Part shown: positions 18,210-28,459 of the stretch, piece by piece | How positions within the stretch are numbered: the first letter of the stretch is position 1 | Layout: each line of letters begins with the position of its first letter | Assembly: GCF_034929435.1 (NCBI RefSeq) | Contig: NZ_JAYFUM010000015.1 | Span: 96,278 to 160,277 of the forward strand | Origin: Arcicella rigui | GTDB lineage: Bacteria > Bacteroidota > Bacteroidia > Cytophagales > Spirosomataceae | Reading direction: 5' to 3' | DNA: 64,000 nucleotides | Program-made: the position numbers and the translations under genes | Notes under the pieces: model-generated | Databases searched by the model: none | What the model was told of the DNA's origin: nothing | The model's input: the letters and a program-made list of their open reading frames with translations, nothing else

Positions 18210-19373
18210 ATGAGTAATCAAATATTTCAAGGCTTAAATTTTCAGTTAAGTGAAGAACATTTAGCCGTTCAACAAGCTGCTCGTGATTTTGCTCAAATTG
18301 AATTATTACCCGGAGTAATAGAACGTGATGATAAAGAATTTTTTCCAGAAGAGTTAGTTCGCAAGATGGGTGAAATGGGTTTTCTGGGCATGATGGTTTC
18401 GCCAGAATATGGAGGCGGAGGCATGGATACTGTTTCTTATGTGCTGGCGATGGAGGAACTATCCAAAGTTGATGCTTCTGCTTCGGTAATGGTTTCGGTG
18501 AATAATTCTTTGGTTTGTTATGGTTTAGAAGCCTTCGGAACGGAGGAGCAAAAACAAAAATACCTTGTGCCTTTAGCAAAAGGCGAAATCATCGGAGCTT
18601 TTGCTTTGTCTGAGCCAGAAGCGGGTTCGGATGCTACTTCTCAGCATACCACTGCCGAAGACATGGGCGATTATTACTTATTGAATGGCACAAAAAACTG
18701 GATTACCAATGGCGGAAGAGCCAGCGTGTATTTGGTAATGGCACAAACGCATCCAGAATTAGGACATCGAGGTATTAATTGCTTGATTGTAGAGCGTGGA
18801 ATGGAGGGTTTTCAAATCGGAAAGAAGGAAAGAAAATTGGGTATTCGTGGCTCAGATACACATTCGTTGATGTTTACCGATGTGAAAGTACCTAAAGCAA
18901 ACAGAATAGGAGCGGATGGTTTTGGTTTTAAATTTGCCATGTCCACTTTAAATGGTGGTAGAATTGGCATTGCTGCACAGGCTTTGGGCATTGCTTCAGG
19001 TGCTTATGAATTGTCGGTGAAGTACGCAAAAGAACGTAAATCTTTTGGCAAAGCCATTGCCGAACATCAAGCGATACAATTCAAATTAGCAGAAATGGCA
19101 ACTAATATTGAGGCTGCTCGCTTACTTTGTTTCAAAGCGGCTTTCGACAAAGACCAACACAGAAGTTATGTACAGTCGGCGGCGATGGCAAAATTATTTT
19201 GCTCGCAAGTAGCGATGGATACGACCATTGAAGCAGTACAAATTCACGGAGGCTACGGTTTTGTGAAAGAATTTCACGTAGAAAGAATGATGCGTGATGC
19301 TAAAATTACGCAGATTTATGAAGGTACTTCCGAGATTCAGAAAATTGTGATTGCTCGTGAACTGTTGCATTAA
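18210..19373 (+). CDS. acyl-CoA dehydrogenase
   Basis: FAD flavoenzyme of fatty-acid beta-oxidation or branched-chain amino-acid breakdown, 387 residues. Order: N-terminal helical domain (FQLSEEHLAVQQAARDFAQ), the middle beta domain with signature GAFALSEPEAGSDATS and flavin-binding NWITNGG, and the C-terminal domain with QIHGGYGFVKEFHVERMMRD and IYEGTSEIQKIVIAREL. The Glu in YEGTSE is at the usual position of the short/medium-chain catalytic base (bcd/acdA type). I start at 18210, where the family N-terminus begins; the open frame reaches back to 18111 through the promoter. Single gene ended by a hairpin. Confidence 0.95.
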   Translation: MSNQIFQGLNFQLSEEHLAVQQAARDFAQIELLPGVIERDDKEFFPEELVRKMGEMGFLGMMVSPEYGGGGMDTVSYVLAMEELSKVDASASVMVSVNNSLVCYGLEAFGTEEQKQKYLVPLAKGEIIGAFALSEPEAGSDATSQHTTAEDMGDYYLLNGTKNWITNGGRASVYLVMAQTHPELGHRGINCLIVERGMEGFQIGKKERKLGIRGSDTHSLMFTDVKVPKANRIGADGFGFKFAMSTLNGGRIGIAAQALGIASGAYELSVKYAKERKSFGKAIAEHQAIQFKLAEMATNIEAARLLCFKAAFDKDQHRSYVQSAAMAKLFCSQVAMDTTIEAVQIHGGYGFVKEFHVERMMRDAKITQIYEGTSEIQKIVIARELLH

Positions 19374-19375
19374 AA

Positions 19376-19405
19376 GAGTCTCTCATTGGCATAAATGAGA
19401 GACTC
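19376..19405. terminator. bidirectional terminator
   Basis: A 12-bp stem GAGTCTCTCATT/AATGAGAGACTC (19376-19387, 19394-19405) lies between the convergent acyl-CoA dehydrogenase and hybrid kinase genes. The flanking T-run is short (CCTTGTCTTT), so it could also be read as an mRNA 3' stabiliser. Confidence 0.65.
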
Positions 19406-19417
19406 CTTGTCTTTCAT

Positions 19418-22400
19418 TTATGCTTCTAATTGTCTTTTTAGTACTTTTTCAGATTTAATTCTAATCTTCTCCAAATCTGCAAACTCTGCTTTAATTATCT
19501 CAATGCTTAATTGTTGCCCTGCTTTTTGCTCCAAAGATGAAAGTAAACCTTTGTCGTTCACGCCCATTGAAGTAAATGACGATTTGAGTTTATGAGCAGT
19601 AGCTTTAATTACTGAATAATTTTCAACAGCAATTGCTTTTTTGATAATATCGAATTCAACTGGAATTTGCTCTAAATACAGATGAATGATTTCCTGTTCA
19701 AAATCCTTATTATCATCTGAGAGTTGTCTTAGATAGGATAAATCTACTACTCCTTCTAAATCTTCATCAGGCTCATTACCTGTATTTTGCTTATTGATTT
19801 TAGCAAAATGAGTAATTTTTTCAAACAATTCTTGCGGCACAAAAGGCTTAGGAATATAGTCATCCATACCCACAGAAATACACTTATCTCTTTCGCCAAT
19901 CAATGAGTGAGCAGTCATTGCAATAATTGGCGTTTTGATATTTAGTTTATTTCTGATAAACTCCGTTGTTTGATAACCATCCAATACAGGCATTTGTAAG
20001 TCCATCAAAATAACTTCATACTCATTTTCCTGTACCATTTCTGTGGCAATTTTGCCATTTTCAGCTAAATCTGGTTCAAAACCAAATTTACTTAATACTC
20101 TAATGGCCAATTTTTGGTTCAGAGGATTATCCTCTACCAAAAGTATTTTTATTTTATCCTCGCTTTTCAACAATTTAGGTTTTTGTGTGTTGTGGTTAAT
20201 GTTGTTATTATTTGTATCAATTCCATAAGGAATTACAAATGTGAAAGTTGAGCCTTTATCGAGCGTACTTTCTACCCAAATTTTCCCATTTTGTAATTCT
20301 ACCAAAGACTTAGAAATACTAAGTCCCAAGCCAGTTCCTCCGTATTTGCGAGTAGTATTGCTATCAGCTTGAGTAAATCTATTGAAGATTGCTTCTAATT
20401 TATCCTCGGCAATACCAATGCCTGTATCCATTACACTAAACTGAATTGTGTTTTCATTTTCGGTACTACTTACAAGCTCAACTAATACTCTTACGCTGCC
20501 CTTTTCAGTGAATTTGATAGCATTATTGGTTAAATTCAGCAAAATTTGGTTGAGACGTGTAGGGTCTCCGACTACAAAAGTAGGAATATTTTGGTCGATA
20601 ATAATGTTCAAAAGTAATCCTTTTTCAGAAGCCTTATGCCCCAAAACTGCCTTGGCATTATTGAGTAAATCCTTTAGATTAAAAGAAATACTTTCAAGAG
20701 CAATATGCCCAGATTCTATTTTAGAAATATCAAGAATATCATTAATAATGCCCAACAAGTTCTGCGAAGCAATATTGATATTCGATACGTAATCAAGCTG
20801 TTCGTCTTCGAGTTTGGTATCTTTCAAGAGATTGGAGAAACCAATGATGGCATTCATAGGAGTACGGATTTCGTGACTCATATTTGCCAAAAAGGTATCT
20901 TTGGCATAAGCGTTTTTCTCGGCAATTTCTTTTGCTTTGATTAACTCTTTTTCCATTAATATTCTTTCTGTAATATCCACCGCATTACCGATAATGTATT
21001 GTTGTCCTTCTATTAATTCAGAAAGAACGTTATTGTACATCCAAGTTCTTAATGAGCCGTTTTTGTGGATAACTCTCATCAAACCTTCGCTTTTGCCTGT
21101 TTGTCTGATTTCTTGAAGGTACTTGTTCACTCCAGCATTTGAAGAAGCAGGCACAATATCGAAGAGTGTTTTTTCCAACATTTCTTCTTTGGTATAACCA
21201 ACTAATTCTGCCCCAGCAGGATTGATTGTCAAGAACTTTCCGTTTATATCATGTGTACACATCAAGCCTTGGGTATTTTCAAAAAACCCTCTGTGAAGGT
21301 TTTCACTCATTAAAATCAGGTTTTCCCTTACTTTCTTTTCCGTAATGTCTTTGGCAATTCCCATAAAACCTGTTATTTCATCATGGTTATTTTTAAGGGC
21401 TGTTACGGTAAGTTCAACGGTAATGCGTGTTTTATCTTTGCGGATATAAGTCCACTCGTTTGTATCTGCAACACCTGTTTTTGCCTTTATAATAAAGGTT
21501 TCAAATGTGGGAGCTACTGCTGTATTTAATTCTTCCGAAAGTACTTTGGCTCTGTTGATAACTTCTTCTGCATCATGAATAATCGCAGGGGTTACTTTGT
21601 CCACTACTTCGTCGGCATGGTAGCCAAGCATCAACTCTGCTCCACGGTTGAAAGTCTTGATAATGCCTTCGGGCGTTGTAGAAATGATTGAATAGTTTGT
21701 TCCGTCGAGAATGATATTCTGGATTTCTGAAAGTTTCTGGTTTTCAGATTTAATTCTTTGATAATCCGTAATATCTCTTGCTATTGCATAAAGGCTGTTG
21801 GTAGCAGTATCGGGCGTTACAATCCATTCAAGAAATCTATAATCACCTACGTTTGTTTTGAAACGGAGATTGAAACGTAAAGATTTGAGTGTTAAATCTT
21901 GTAATTGCTTGATAGCATTTTGTGTTTCAGCAATATCGTCTGGATGCGAAAACTCGAAAAAGGATTTTCCTAATAATTCCGATTCTTCCCAACCCAAAGT
22001 CTGACAAAAAGCTGGATTGATTTTCTTGAAAACGCCATCAAAACGAGTAATACAAATCATATCAATTGATTCTAAGAATAACTTTTCATAATTCTTGAGC
22101 GTAATTCTTTCTTTTCTTGATACAATCTGAGCAACTACTTCTTTTCCTAAAATCGTAAGAGCGACTAACTGATTTTCATTTAATTTTTGAGCTTTGTCAT
22201 TAATCACACACAACGAACCCAAGGCATAACCATCGGGGTCGATTAGTGGAAAACCAGCATAAAATCGTATTTGGGGAATGTCTTTTACTAAGGGATTATC
22301 TTTGAAACGATGGTCTTGTAAGGCATCTTCTACTTCAAGTATCGACTCGCCGATGATGGTATATTGACAAAACGAAATATCTCTTGATGTTTGGTTTGAA

Positions 22401-22603
22401 TCAAGTCCAATATTCGATTTAAACCATTGTCTATCTCTATCTATAAGTGAAATCAATGATATAGGTACGCCACAAATCATTGAAGCCAACTTTGTAAGCC
22501 TATCGAATTCCTCTTCTGGTAAAGTATCGAGGATATTATATTCTTCTAATGCTTTTAACCTTAATTCCTCATTATCTGGTATAGGTAAAGTGTGCATCGA
22601 CAT
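19418..22603 (-). CDS. soluble hybrid histidine kinase: GAF, three PAS, kinase, receiver, Hpt
   Basis: Signal transduction protein of 1061 residues with no membrane helix, so cytosolic. Domains in order: GAF (about 25-165), PAS (175-285), PAS (295-425), PAS/PAC (435-550), dimerisation/phosphoacceptor with His577 in NMSHEIRTPMN, ATPase (DTGIGI, GGTGLGLSIS), receiver with Asp868 (VILMDLQMPVLDGYQ), and a C-terminal Hpt domain with His1004 in ATAHKLKSSF. A complete internal phosphorelay is therefore possible. It is a close paralogue of the next gene upstream (23035-26151), in the same orientation, 431 bp apart. Input signals are unknown. Confidence 0.94.
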   Translation of the reverse strand: MSMHTLPIPDNEELRLKALEEYNILDTLPEEEFDRLTKLASMICGVPISLISLIDRDRQWFKSNIGLDSNQTSRDISFCQYTIIGESILEVEDALQDHRFKDNPLVKDIPQIRFYAGFPLIDPDGYALGSLCVINDKAQKLNENQLVALTILGKEVVAQIVSRKERITLKNYEKLFLESIDMICITRFDGVFKKINPAFCQTLGWEESELLGKSFFEFSHPDDIAETQNAIKQLQDLTLKSLRFNLRFKTNVGDYRFLEWIVTPDTATNSLYAIARDITDYQRIKSENQKLSEIQNIILDGTNYSIISTTPEGIIKTFNRGAELMLGYHADEVVDKVTPAIIHDAEEVINRAKVLSEELNTAVAPTFETFIIKAKTGVADTNEWTYIRKDKTRITVELTVTALKNNHDEITGFMGIAKDITEKKVRENLILMSENLHRGFFENTQGLMCTHDINGKFLTINPAGAELVGYTKEEMLEKTLFDIVPASSNAGVNKYLQEIRQTGKSEGLMRVIHKNGSLRTWMYNNVLSELIEGQQYIIGNAVDITERILMEKELIKAKEIAEKNAYAKDTFLANMSHEIRTPMNAIIGFSNLLKDTKLEDEQLDYVSNINIASQNLLGIINDILDISKIESGHIALESISFNLKDLLNNAKAVLGHKASEKGLLLNIIIDQNIPTFVVGDPTRLNQILLNLTNNAIKFTEKGSVRVLVELVSSTENENTIQFSVMDTGIGIAEDKLEAIFNRFTQADSNTTRKYGGTGLGLSISKSLVELQNGKIWVESTLDKGSTFTFVIPYGIDTNNNNINHNTQKPKLLKSEDKIKILLVEDNPLNQKLAIRVLSKFGFEPDLAENGKIATEMVQENEYEVILMDLQMPVLDGYQTTEFIRNKLNIKTPIIAMTAHSLIGERDKCISVGMDDYIPKPFVPQELFEKITHFAKINKQNTGNEPDEDLEGVVDLSYLRQLSDDNKDFEQEIIHLYLEQIPVEFDIIKKAIAVENYSVIKATAHKLKSSFTSMGVNDKGLLSSLEQKAGQQLSIEIIKAEFADLEKIRIKSEKVLKRQLEA

Positions 22604-23034
22604 AATTGCAGGATATTTAGTAAAATAATTATAGCCAATGTGTTTATAACTATTTTTTTGATATTAAAATATGATTCTTTTACCCAAAAATATTAAACAT
22701 TTCCATATTCAGTGACAACAATTTATTCAATTCAAGCATAAATCTGCCATTTTTTATGATAAAGTATTTATCTAATTTAATTTTCTTCGATTATTCCAAT
22801 AAATCAATAAGTATTTGTACAAGTGCCTTGCTTTTAACTTACTGCTTTGTCTTATGAATTTTTCTTGTTAAAAAAACAAAATTTGTAAGATGCCTAATCC
22901 GAGTTTTACATTATACATTTTAGACTATCAGAAGGAAATTTAGTCACTTAGCGACAAAGTACTTATTGGCTCGTTCTGTACCTTTTTAGGTACAGATTTT
23001 AGGGCATAAAAATCGACATTTTTTTCAATATAAT
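22604..23034. other. intergenic region between paralogous kinases, with a 9-bp palindrome
   Basis: AT-rich, with no ORF of coding character. A stem TCTGTACCT/AGGTACAGA (22975-22983, 22988-22996) lies about 40 bp past the stop of the upstream kinase. It has no T-run on the minus strand, so it may be an operator or a processing hairpin and not a terminator. Confidence 0.5.
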
Positions 23035-26000
23035 CTACTCCTTTACGGTTTCCTCAACTGAGTTTATAAAACTTGCGATTTTATTAAATAAGTTTTTAGG
23101 AGCAAAAGGTTTGGTTATATAATCATTCATGCCTGCATTAATACACTTTTCTCTTTCACCGATTAGCGAGTGTGCTGTTAGGGCAATGATGGGCGTTTTC
23201 TTCTTGAGCCGCTGGCGAATCATCGCTGTTGCTTGGTAGCCATCCATTACAGGCATTTGCAAATCCATCAAAATAACATCGTAGTCATTTACTTGTACTT
23301 TGTCAAAAGCTATTTTGCCGTTTTCGGCTAATTCGGGAATGAAGCCAAAATTTTGAAGTACTCGCATCGCTAATTTTTGGTTGAGCGGATTGTCTTCTAC
23401 CAACAAAATACGTACTTCTTTTGAAGGATTGATTGGTAAAAGATGCGTTTCAACGGGTTTGTTAATCAATTTTTGAACCTGCTTTTTGAAGGTCAAATGA
23501 AAGAAAAAGACAGAACCTTCGCCCAATTTACTTTCTACCCAAATTTTCCCTTTCTGGAGTTCAATCAATAATTTTGAAATACTTAAACCCAAACCTGTAC
23601 CGCCGTATTTACGAGTAGTATCGGCATTTGCCTGAGTGAAACGCTCGAAAATTAGCTTCAATTTATCTTCCGGAATACCCACACCTGTATCAATTACTTT
23701 GAAAAGAATGGTATAATCGAAAGGACTTTCGTTGAGGGTTTCAACGATAATTTGTACAGAGCCTTCTTCCGTAAACTTAATGGCATTGTTGGTAATGTTC
23801 AACAAAATTTGGTTTAATCTTGTAGGGTCGCCCATTAAGGTTTCGGGAATGGCTTGGTCTATCTGAAAATTCAGGTCTAAATTCTTTTCTAATGCCTTAA
23901 AAGCTAAAACTGATTTTACATTTCTGATGAGTTCACGAACATTAAAAGGTACTTCTTCAATCACCAAATGTCCTGATTCAATTTTAGAAAGGTCAAGAAT
24001 ATCATTAATAATACTTAGTAAATTTTCGGCAGCAGTATTAATGTTTGTCACAAACTCTTCTTGTTCTGGACTAAGTTTGGTTTCTCTGAGTAAGTTTGCA
24101 AAACCCGTAATGGCATTCATCGGAGTTCTGATTTCGTGACTCATATTCGTCAAGAAAACATCTTTGGCATGAGCGTTCCTTTCTGCCAGTACTTTGGCAT
24201 TGATTAACTCTCGCTCCATTTTGATTCTCTCGGTAACGTCCACAGCATTGCCGATTACGTACTTTTTACCATCCAAAAACTCAGATAAAACGCCACTGTA
24301 CAACCAAGTTTTATATGTACCGTTTTTGTGTTCAACTTTCACTAAACCTTTGTACGCACCTTTGGTGATAATTTTTTCGAGATAAGCACGTGTTTTATCG
24401 TGTGTATTTTGGGGCGTAATGTCGAACAAACTTAGTTGCAAAAATTCTGAGGTACTATAACCCAAAAATTCTGCTCCAGCAGGATTTATCGTTTGAAATC
24501 TCCCTTCAAGGTCATGTGTACACATAATTCCCTGTGAGTTTTCAAAAAAGCCTCTGTGTTTTTCTTCGCTTAGCAGTAATTTCCTTTCCCAAGTTTTTTT
24601 GGCAGTGATGTCCTGTACTTGTCCGATGATGTTCTGAGGTTTACCTTGTTCATCTCGTACAAGCGTTGCCACCAGCTCAATCCATACTTGGTTGCCTTGC
24701 TTGTTATTATAGCGTTTTTGAAGTGTAATGACAGATAAATCGCCAGAAAGGAGTTTTGAAAACTGTTCATCGCTGTAAGGTAAATCGCCCGAAAAAATTA
24801 AATCACGGATGTTTATTTTCAATAACTCTTGAATGCTAAAGCCCGTAATTTTGGCAAACGATTCATTTACTTCAATAAAAGCCCCCGAATTGAGGTTGGC
24901 CAAAAACATTCCATGTGCGGCATTATCAAAAATCTTTCTGAATCTTTCATAGCTTTTAGAAAGATTTTTTCTGGGCATTTTACTTGCTTCAATTTCTTCA
25001 AAAGTACCCGATATTTTCACACATTTATTCTCTACAAAAGTACTTTTCCCTGTGGCTCTAATCCACTTAGTTGTTTGCTTTTCAGTGATAATTTGTACTT
25101 CTATATCAAAAGGCTCGCCGTATTTTATCGCTTTTTTTAGTGCCTGACTGATAATGGTTTTACTTTTTCCGATACTAAAAAAAGAAATTCCTTTGCTCAG
25201 CGAAGGCTTGAAATAAGCGGATACTTCATAAATTTCACGAGTGGCATTTGTCCAGTTCAAGGTTTTTGCCACTAAATCAAACTCCCAAGCACCTACTTTG
25301 CTAAGGTTATTGCTGGTATCAAGAATTTCCTTTAAACTTAAAATATCAATTTCTGTTTGTTTTATCTGTGTTACATCTCGCCCAATTACACTAATGGTAT
25401 TGGCTGAAATATTGGAGAAAACAAACCAATCAATGCTTTTATAAGTACCCGACTTGGTTTTATATTGATTTGAAAAATGAATATTTGTAATAAATGAACT
25501 TACTCGATGAATTACTTCTTGGCTTTTCTCTAAGTCTGTCAGATGTGAAAAAGTGATGAATTGTTTCCCCAACAGTTCCTCTTCACTCCAGCCCAAAACT
25601 TTAGTAAACGAAGGATTTATTTTGATATACTTGCCTTCAAAATTCAAAACGCCTATCAAATCGGGGGTATAATGAATGAGCGAATCATAATTTTCAAAAG
25701 AAATATTACTCGTCAATCTTGATACTACTTCTTCTGTTAGGCTTTTCAGAGCAGATTTCTGATAATTATCCAATTGTTTGGGCGTATTTCCTAAAACAGA
25801 AAGTACACCGATGACCGTTCCTTCGGGACAAATCAACGGATAGCCCGCATAAAAGCAAATGGGGTTTTGTTTGGCAATTACCAAATAATTTTGGGCAAAT
25901 CGCACATCCTTGCGGGCGTCTTCGATGAGGACAACAGCTTTAGTTTGAATTACTTCATCACAAAAAGCTAAATATGCCTGAGTACCTTCGTCATCAAAAA

Positions 26001-26151
26001 GCTGAGTGGGAGGAATAGGTTTATTGTTTTTGTCTAAAAGAGTAATTGTAGCAAAGGGTACACCGCAAAGTAGTGATGCTATTCGTGATAGTCGCTCAAA
26101 CCCTTGTTCGAGCGAAACGGTAACAACAGCATCTTTTTGTACTTCTTCCAT
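23035..26151 (-). CDS. soluble hybrid histidine kinase: GAF, four PAS-like domains, kinase, receiver (no Hpt)
   Basis: Cytosolic signalling protein of 1038 residues. GAF (about 15-145), PAS (150-265), a PAS-like segment (270-390), PAS (400-520), PAS (530-645), phosphoacceptor His672 in NMSHEIRTPMN, ATPase with GGTGLGLSIS, and a receiver with Asp963 in VILMDLQMPVMDGYQ. It resembles the 19418-22603 product strongly over the last PAS, kinase and receiver (NEGRFQTINPAGAE-like blocks, KIWVES, KPF motifs) but ends just after the receiver without Hpt. Duplication then loss or gain of Hpt is likely; output from this kinase would need an external Hpt, perhaps that of its neighbour. Confidence 0.93.
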   Translation of the reverse strand: MEEVQKDAVVTVSLEQGFERLSRIASLLCGVPFATITLLDKNNKPIPPTQLFDDEGTQAYLAFCDEVIQTKAVVLIEDARKDVRFAQNYLVIAKQNPICFYAGYPLICPEGTVIGVLSVLGNTPKQLDNYQKSALKSLTEEVVSRLTSNISFENYDSLIHYTPDLIGVLNFEGKYIKINPSFTKVLGWSEEELLGKQFITFSHLTDLEKSQEVIHRVSSFITNIHFSNQYKTKSGTYKSIDWFVFSNISANTISVIGRDVTQIKQTEIDILSLKEILDTSNNLSKVGAWEFDLVAKTLNWTNATREIYEVSAYFKPSLSKGISFFSIGKSKTIISQALKKAIKYGEPFDIEVQIITEKQTTKWIRATGKSTFVENKCVKISGTFEEIEASKMPRKNLSKSYERFRKIFDNAAHGMFLANLNSGAFIEVNESFAKITGFSIQELLKINIRDLIFSGDLPYSDEQFSKLLSGDLSVITLQKRYNNKQGNQVWIELVATLVRDEQGKPQNIIGQVQDITAKKTWERKLLLSEEKHRGFFENSQGIMCTHDLEGRFQTINPAGAEFLGYSTSEFLQLSLFDITPQNTHDKTRAYLEKIITKGAYKGLVKVEHKNGTYKTWLYSGVLSEFLDGKKYVIGNAVDVTERIKMERELINAKVLAERNAHAKDVFLTNMSHEIRTPMNAITGFANLLRETKLSPEQEEFVTNINTAAENLLSIINDILDLSKIESGHLVIEEVPFNVRELIRNVKSVLAFKALEKNLDLNFQIDQAIPETLMGDPTRLNQILLNITNNAIKFTEEGSVQIIVETLNESPFDYTILFKVIDTGVGIPEDKLKLIFERFTQANADTTRKYGGTGLGLSISKLLIELQKGKIWVESKLGEGSVFFFHLTFKKQVQKLINKPVETHLLPINPSKEVRILLVEDNPLNQKLAMRVLQNFGFIPELAENGKIAFDKVQVNDYDVILMDLQMPVMDGYQATAMIRQRLKKKTPIIALTAHSLIGEREKCINAGMNDYITKPFAPKNLFNKIASFINSVEETVKE

Positions 26152-26233
26152 CGTAAATGAGTATATCTATTGAGCAAGGATTGTAATTCTGCTAAATTAC
26201 AAGACAAAAAAAATAATCACTACTTATAAAGGT

Positions 26234-26938
26234 TTATTTCAGTAAATTTAAAATCAATGCCCCTACAATACCTCCTGCGATAGGCCCGGCAATTGGAATC
26301 CAAGCATAAGACCAGTCGGAACTGCCTTTATCGGGTATTGGTAATAAAGCATGAGCAATGCGTGGGCCTAAATCTCGGGCTGGATTGATGGCATAACCCG
26401 TAGTTCCGCCTAAAGAAAGACCAATAGACCAAACCAAAATACCCACCACAAATGGGCCTAAACCAGTACTGATAGCTCCGAAAGAACCCAAAGCAATAAT
26501 GGCAAGAGCCGTAGCAAGAAACTCTGAAAGGAAATTGGCAAAAGTATGTCTAATGGCTGGAGCGGTACTGAAACAAGCCAACTTCAAGCCTTTATCTTCT
26601 GTAATAGCCCAATGAGGTAAGTATTGTAGCCACACAAGGCTTGCACCTACCATAGCACCAAGTATTTGTGCAACAATAAAACCCAAGGCATTCGACCAAT
26701 CGCCAGATTTTACGGCTTCGGCAACGGTAACAGCAGGATTGAGATGAGCCGCAGGACTACCGAATTTGGTAGAAACAAAAATTCCCATCGTTACGGCAAA
26801 AGCCCAGCCAGCCGTGATAACAATCCATCCGCCTTGCTCTCCTTTTGAACCTTTCAATAATACACTGGCTACTACGCCATTTCCTAAAAAAATCAATACT
26901 GCCGTACCGACAAACTCGCCTATTAATGCTGAATCCAT
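26234..26938 (-). CDS. MIP channel, glycerol facilitator type
   Basis: Inner-membrane channel of 234 residues with six helices and two half-helices. Both NPA motifs are intact: HLNPAVT and AINPARDLGPR. Asp directly after the second NPAR is the usual mark of glycerol-conducting aquaglyceroporins (GlpF), as opposed to water-only aquaporins. No glycerol kinase or glycerol-3-phosphate dehydrogenase gene is adjacent. Transcribed alone, with its start 232 bp from the divergent ruvB start. Confidence 0.92.
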   Translation of the reverse strand: MDSALIGEFVGTAVLIFLGNGVVASVLLKGSKGEQGGWIVITAGWAFAVTMGIFVSTKFGSPAAHLNPAVTVAEAVKSGDWSNALGFIVAQILGAMVGASLVWLQYLPHWAITEDKGLKLACFSTAPAIRHTFANFLSEFLATALAIIALGSFGAISTGLGPFVVGILVWSIGLSLGGTTGYAINPARDLGPRIAHALLPIPDKGSSDWSYAWIPIAGPIAGGIVGALILNLLK

Positions 26939-27170
26939 TGTTAAATAATCGCTTAGAATAGTTTTTTAGTTATAATTAATTGTACAAATTAAAGCATTTT
27001 TTTTCAAAAATAATCCTGCTCAAGATTTTAGAAAATGAAAGCTCGTTCAGAATGTTTTTATCAGAGTAGAAAATGGCGTATTTTTGAACATTCAGAAAGA
27101 ATCAATTAAAGAAAGCTATTGAAAAACGGTTTTAGCAAAATATTCCGTTTCAATTTATATTCATTCAACC

Positions 27171-28196
27171 ATGCGAGAAGATTATTTAAAAGGCAATAAA
27201 GAAGCTCTTTCCTCTGTGGAAAAGGAAATAGAAAGAGCTTTGCGTCCACTTTCGTTTGAAGACTTTACAGGACAAGACAAAGTACTTGAAAACCTGCAAG
27301 TGTTTGTAACGGCGGCTCGTTTACGAGAAGAAGCCCTTGACCACGTACTTTTGCATGGCCCTCCGGGCTTGGGTAAAACTACGCTTTCAAACATTGTGGC
27401 TAATGAGCTAAAAGCAAATATCAAAATCACTTCTGGCCCAGTATTAGACAAACCTTCTGATTTGGCGGGATTACTCACCAATTTACAGCCTTTTGATGTG
27501 TTGTTTATTGATGAAATTCACCGTTTGAATCCAATCGTTGAAGAGTATTTATATTCAGCGATGGAAGATTACAAAATTGATATTTTGCTGGACTCAGGCC
27601 CTAATGCCCGAAGTGTACAAATTTCACTAAATCCTTTTACACTCATCGGGGCAACTACTCGTGCAGGGATGCTTACTTCGCCTTTAAGAGCAAGGTTTGG
27701 TATCAACTGCCGACTGGAGTATTATGATGCCAAATTATTAACCAATATTGTAAAGCGTTCTGCTCAGATTTTGAATACGCCTATCGACGACGCTGGAGCT
27801 TTTGAGATAGCACGCCGAAGTAGAGGTACGCCACGTATCGCCAATAATCTTTTGCGTAGAACTCGTGATTTTGCCCAAGTAAAAGGAAAAGGAAAGATTA
27901 CGATTGAAATTGCAGAAATGGCTTTGCAGGCTTTGGATGTTGACCAAAATGGCTTGGACGAAATGGACATTCGTATTCTAACAACGATTGTTGAAAAATT
28001 CAAAGGTGGCCCCGTGGGTTTATCTACCATCGCAACAGCTTGCGGAGAAGAAGCCGAAACCATCGAAGAAGTGTATGAACCATTTTTGATTCAAGAAGGA
28101 TTTTTAAAACGTACTTCTCGTGGGCGAGAAGCGACAGAACGAGCTTATGTACATTTGGGAATTGTTCCGAAGTATAGAACTGGGGAATTGTTTTAG
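27171..28196 (+). CDS. ruvB: Holliday junction branch migration helicase RuvB
   Basis: AAA+ motor of the RuvABC complex that drives branch migration of recombination intermediates. It has 341 residues, normal length. Walker A GPPGLGKT (63-70), Walker B DVLFIDEIHR, sensor ATTRAGMLTSPLRARFG with the arginine finger region, and the C-terminal winged helix (GGPVGLSTIATA, EPFLIQEGFLKRTSRGR). RuvA and RuvC are not in the window. A -7-like TATTTTTG at 27079-27086 lies about 85 bp upstream of the ATG. Ended by the very strong hairpin at 28368-28419. Confidence 0.98.
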   Translation: MREDYLKGNKEALSSVEKEIERALRPLSFEDFTGQDKVLENLQVFVTAARLREEALDHVLLHGPPGLGKTTLSNIVANELKANIKITSGPVLDKPSDLAGLLTNLQPFDVLFIDEIHRLNPIVEEYLYSAMEDYKIDILLDSGPNARSVQISLNPFTLIGATTRAGMLTSPLRARFGINCRLEYYDAKLLTNIVKRSAQILNTPIDDAGAFEIARRSRGTPRIANNLLRRTRDFAQVKGKGKITIEIAEMALQALDVDQNGLDEMDIRILTTIVEKFKGGPVGLSTIATACGEEAETIEEVYEPFLIQEGFLKRTSRGREATERAYVHLGIVPKYRTGELF

Positions 28197-28287
28197 GATA
28201 GAAACACAGCGTTTTGAATTTGCCATTGTAGATAATACGACACGCACATTCTGATTTTTTTGCAGGATTAAAATAGACTCATAAAGG

Positions 28288-28367
28288 CGAAACATTTCGC
28301 CCCGATGGGGCTTGGAAATGGGCAAAATGCCTTGTACTTCTACCGATATACAGTTCCTAACGGAACT
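28288..28367. repeat. partial copy of the nested palindromic intergenic element
   Basis: Contains TTTCGCCCCGATGGGGCT (to 28311) and CTACCGATATACAGTTCCTA with CGGAACTA to 28367, which are the right-hand half of the element seen complete at 49171-49319. The left outer arm is missing here. Confidence 0.7.
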
Positions 28368-28419
28368 AAAATCAAAAAGCGGTCAGAAGAAAATAATCTT
28401 CTGACCGCTTTTTGATTTT
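28368..28419. terminator. strong bidirectional terminator
   Basis: A 22-bp perfect stem (28368-28389, 28398-28419) with an 8-nt loop. The core is AAAAAGCGGTCAGAAG and its complement, flanked by A and T runs. It separates convergent ruvB and the uroporphyrinogen methyltransferase gene. Confidence 0.92.
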
Positions 28420-28459
28420 AAATTCGAGATGATTCCTTTTAAAAGAATATCAATTTTCT

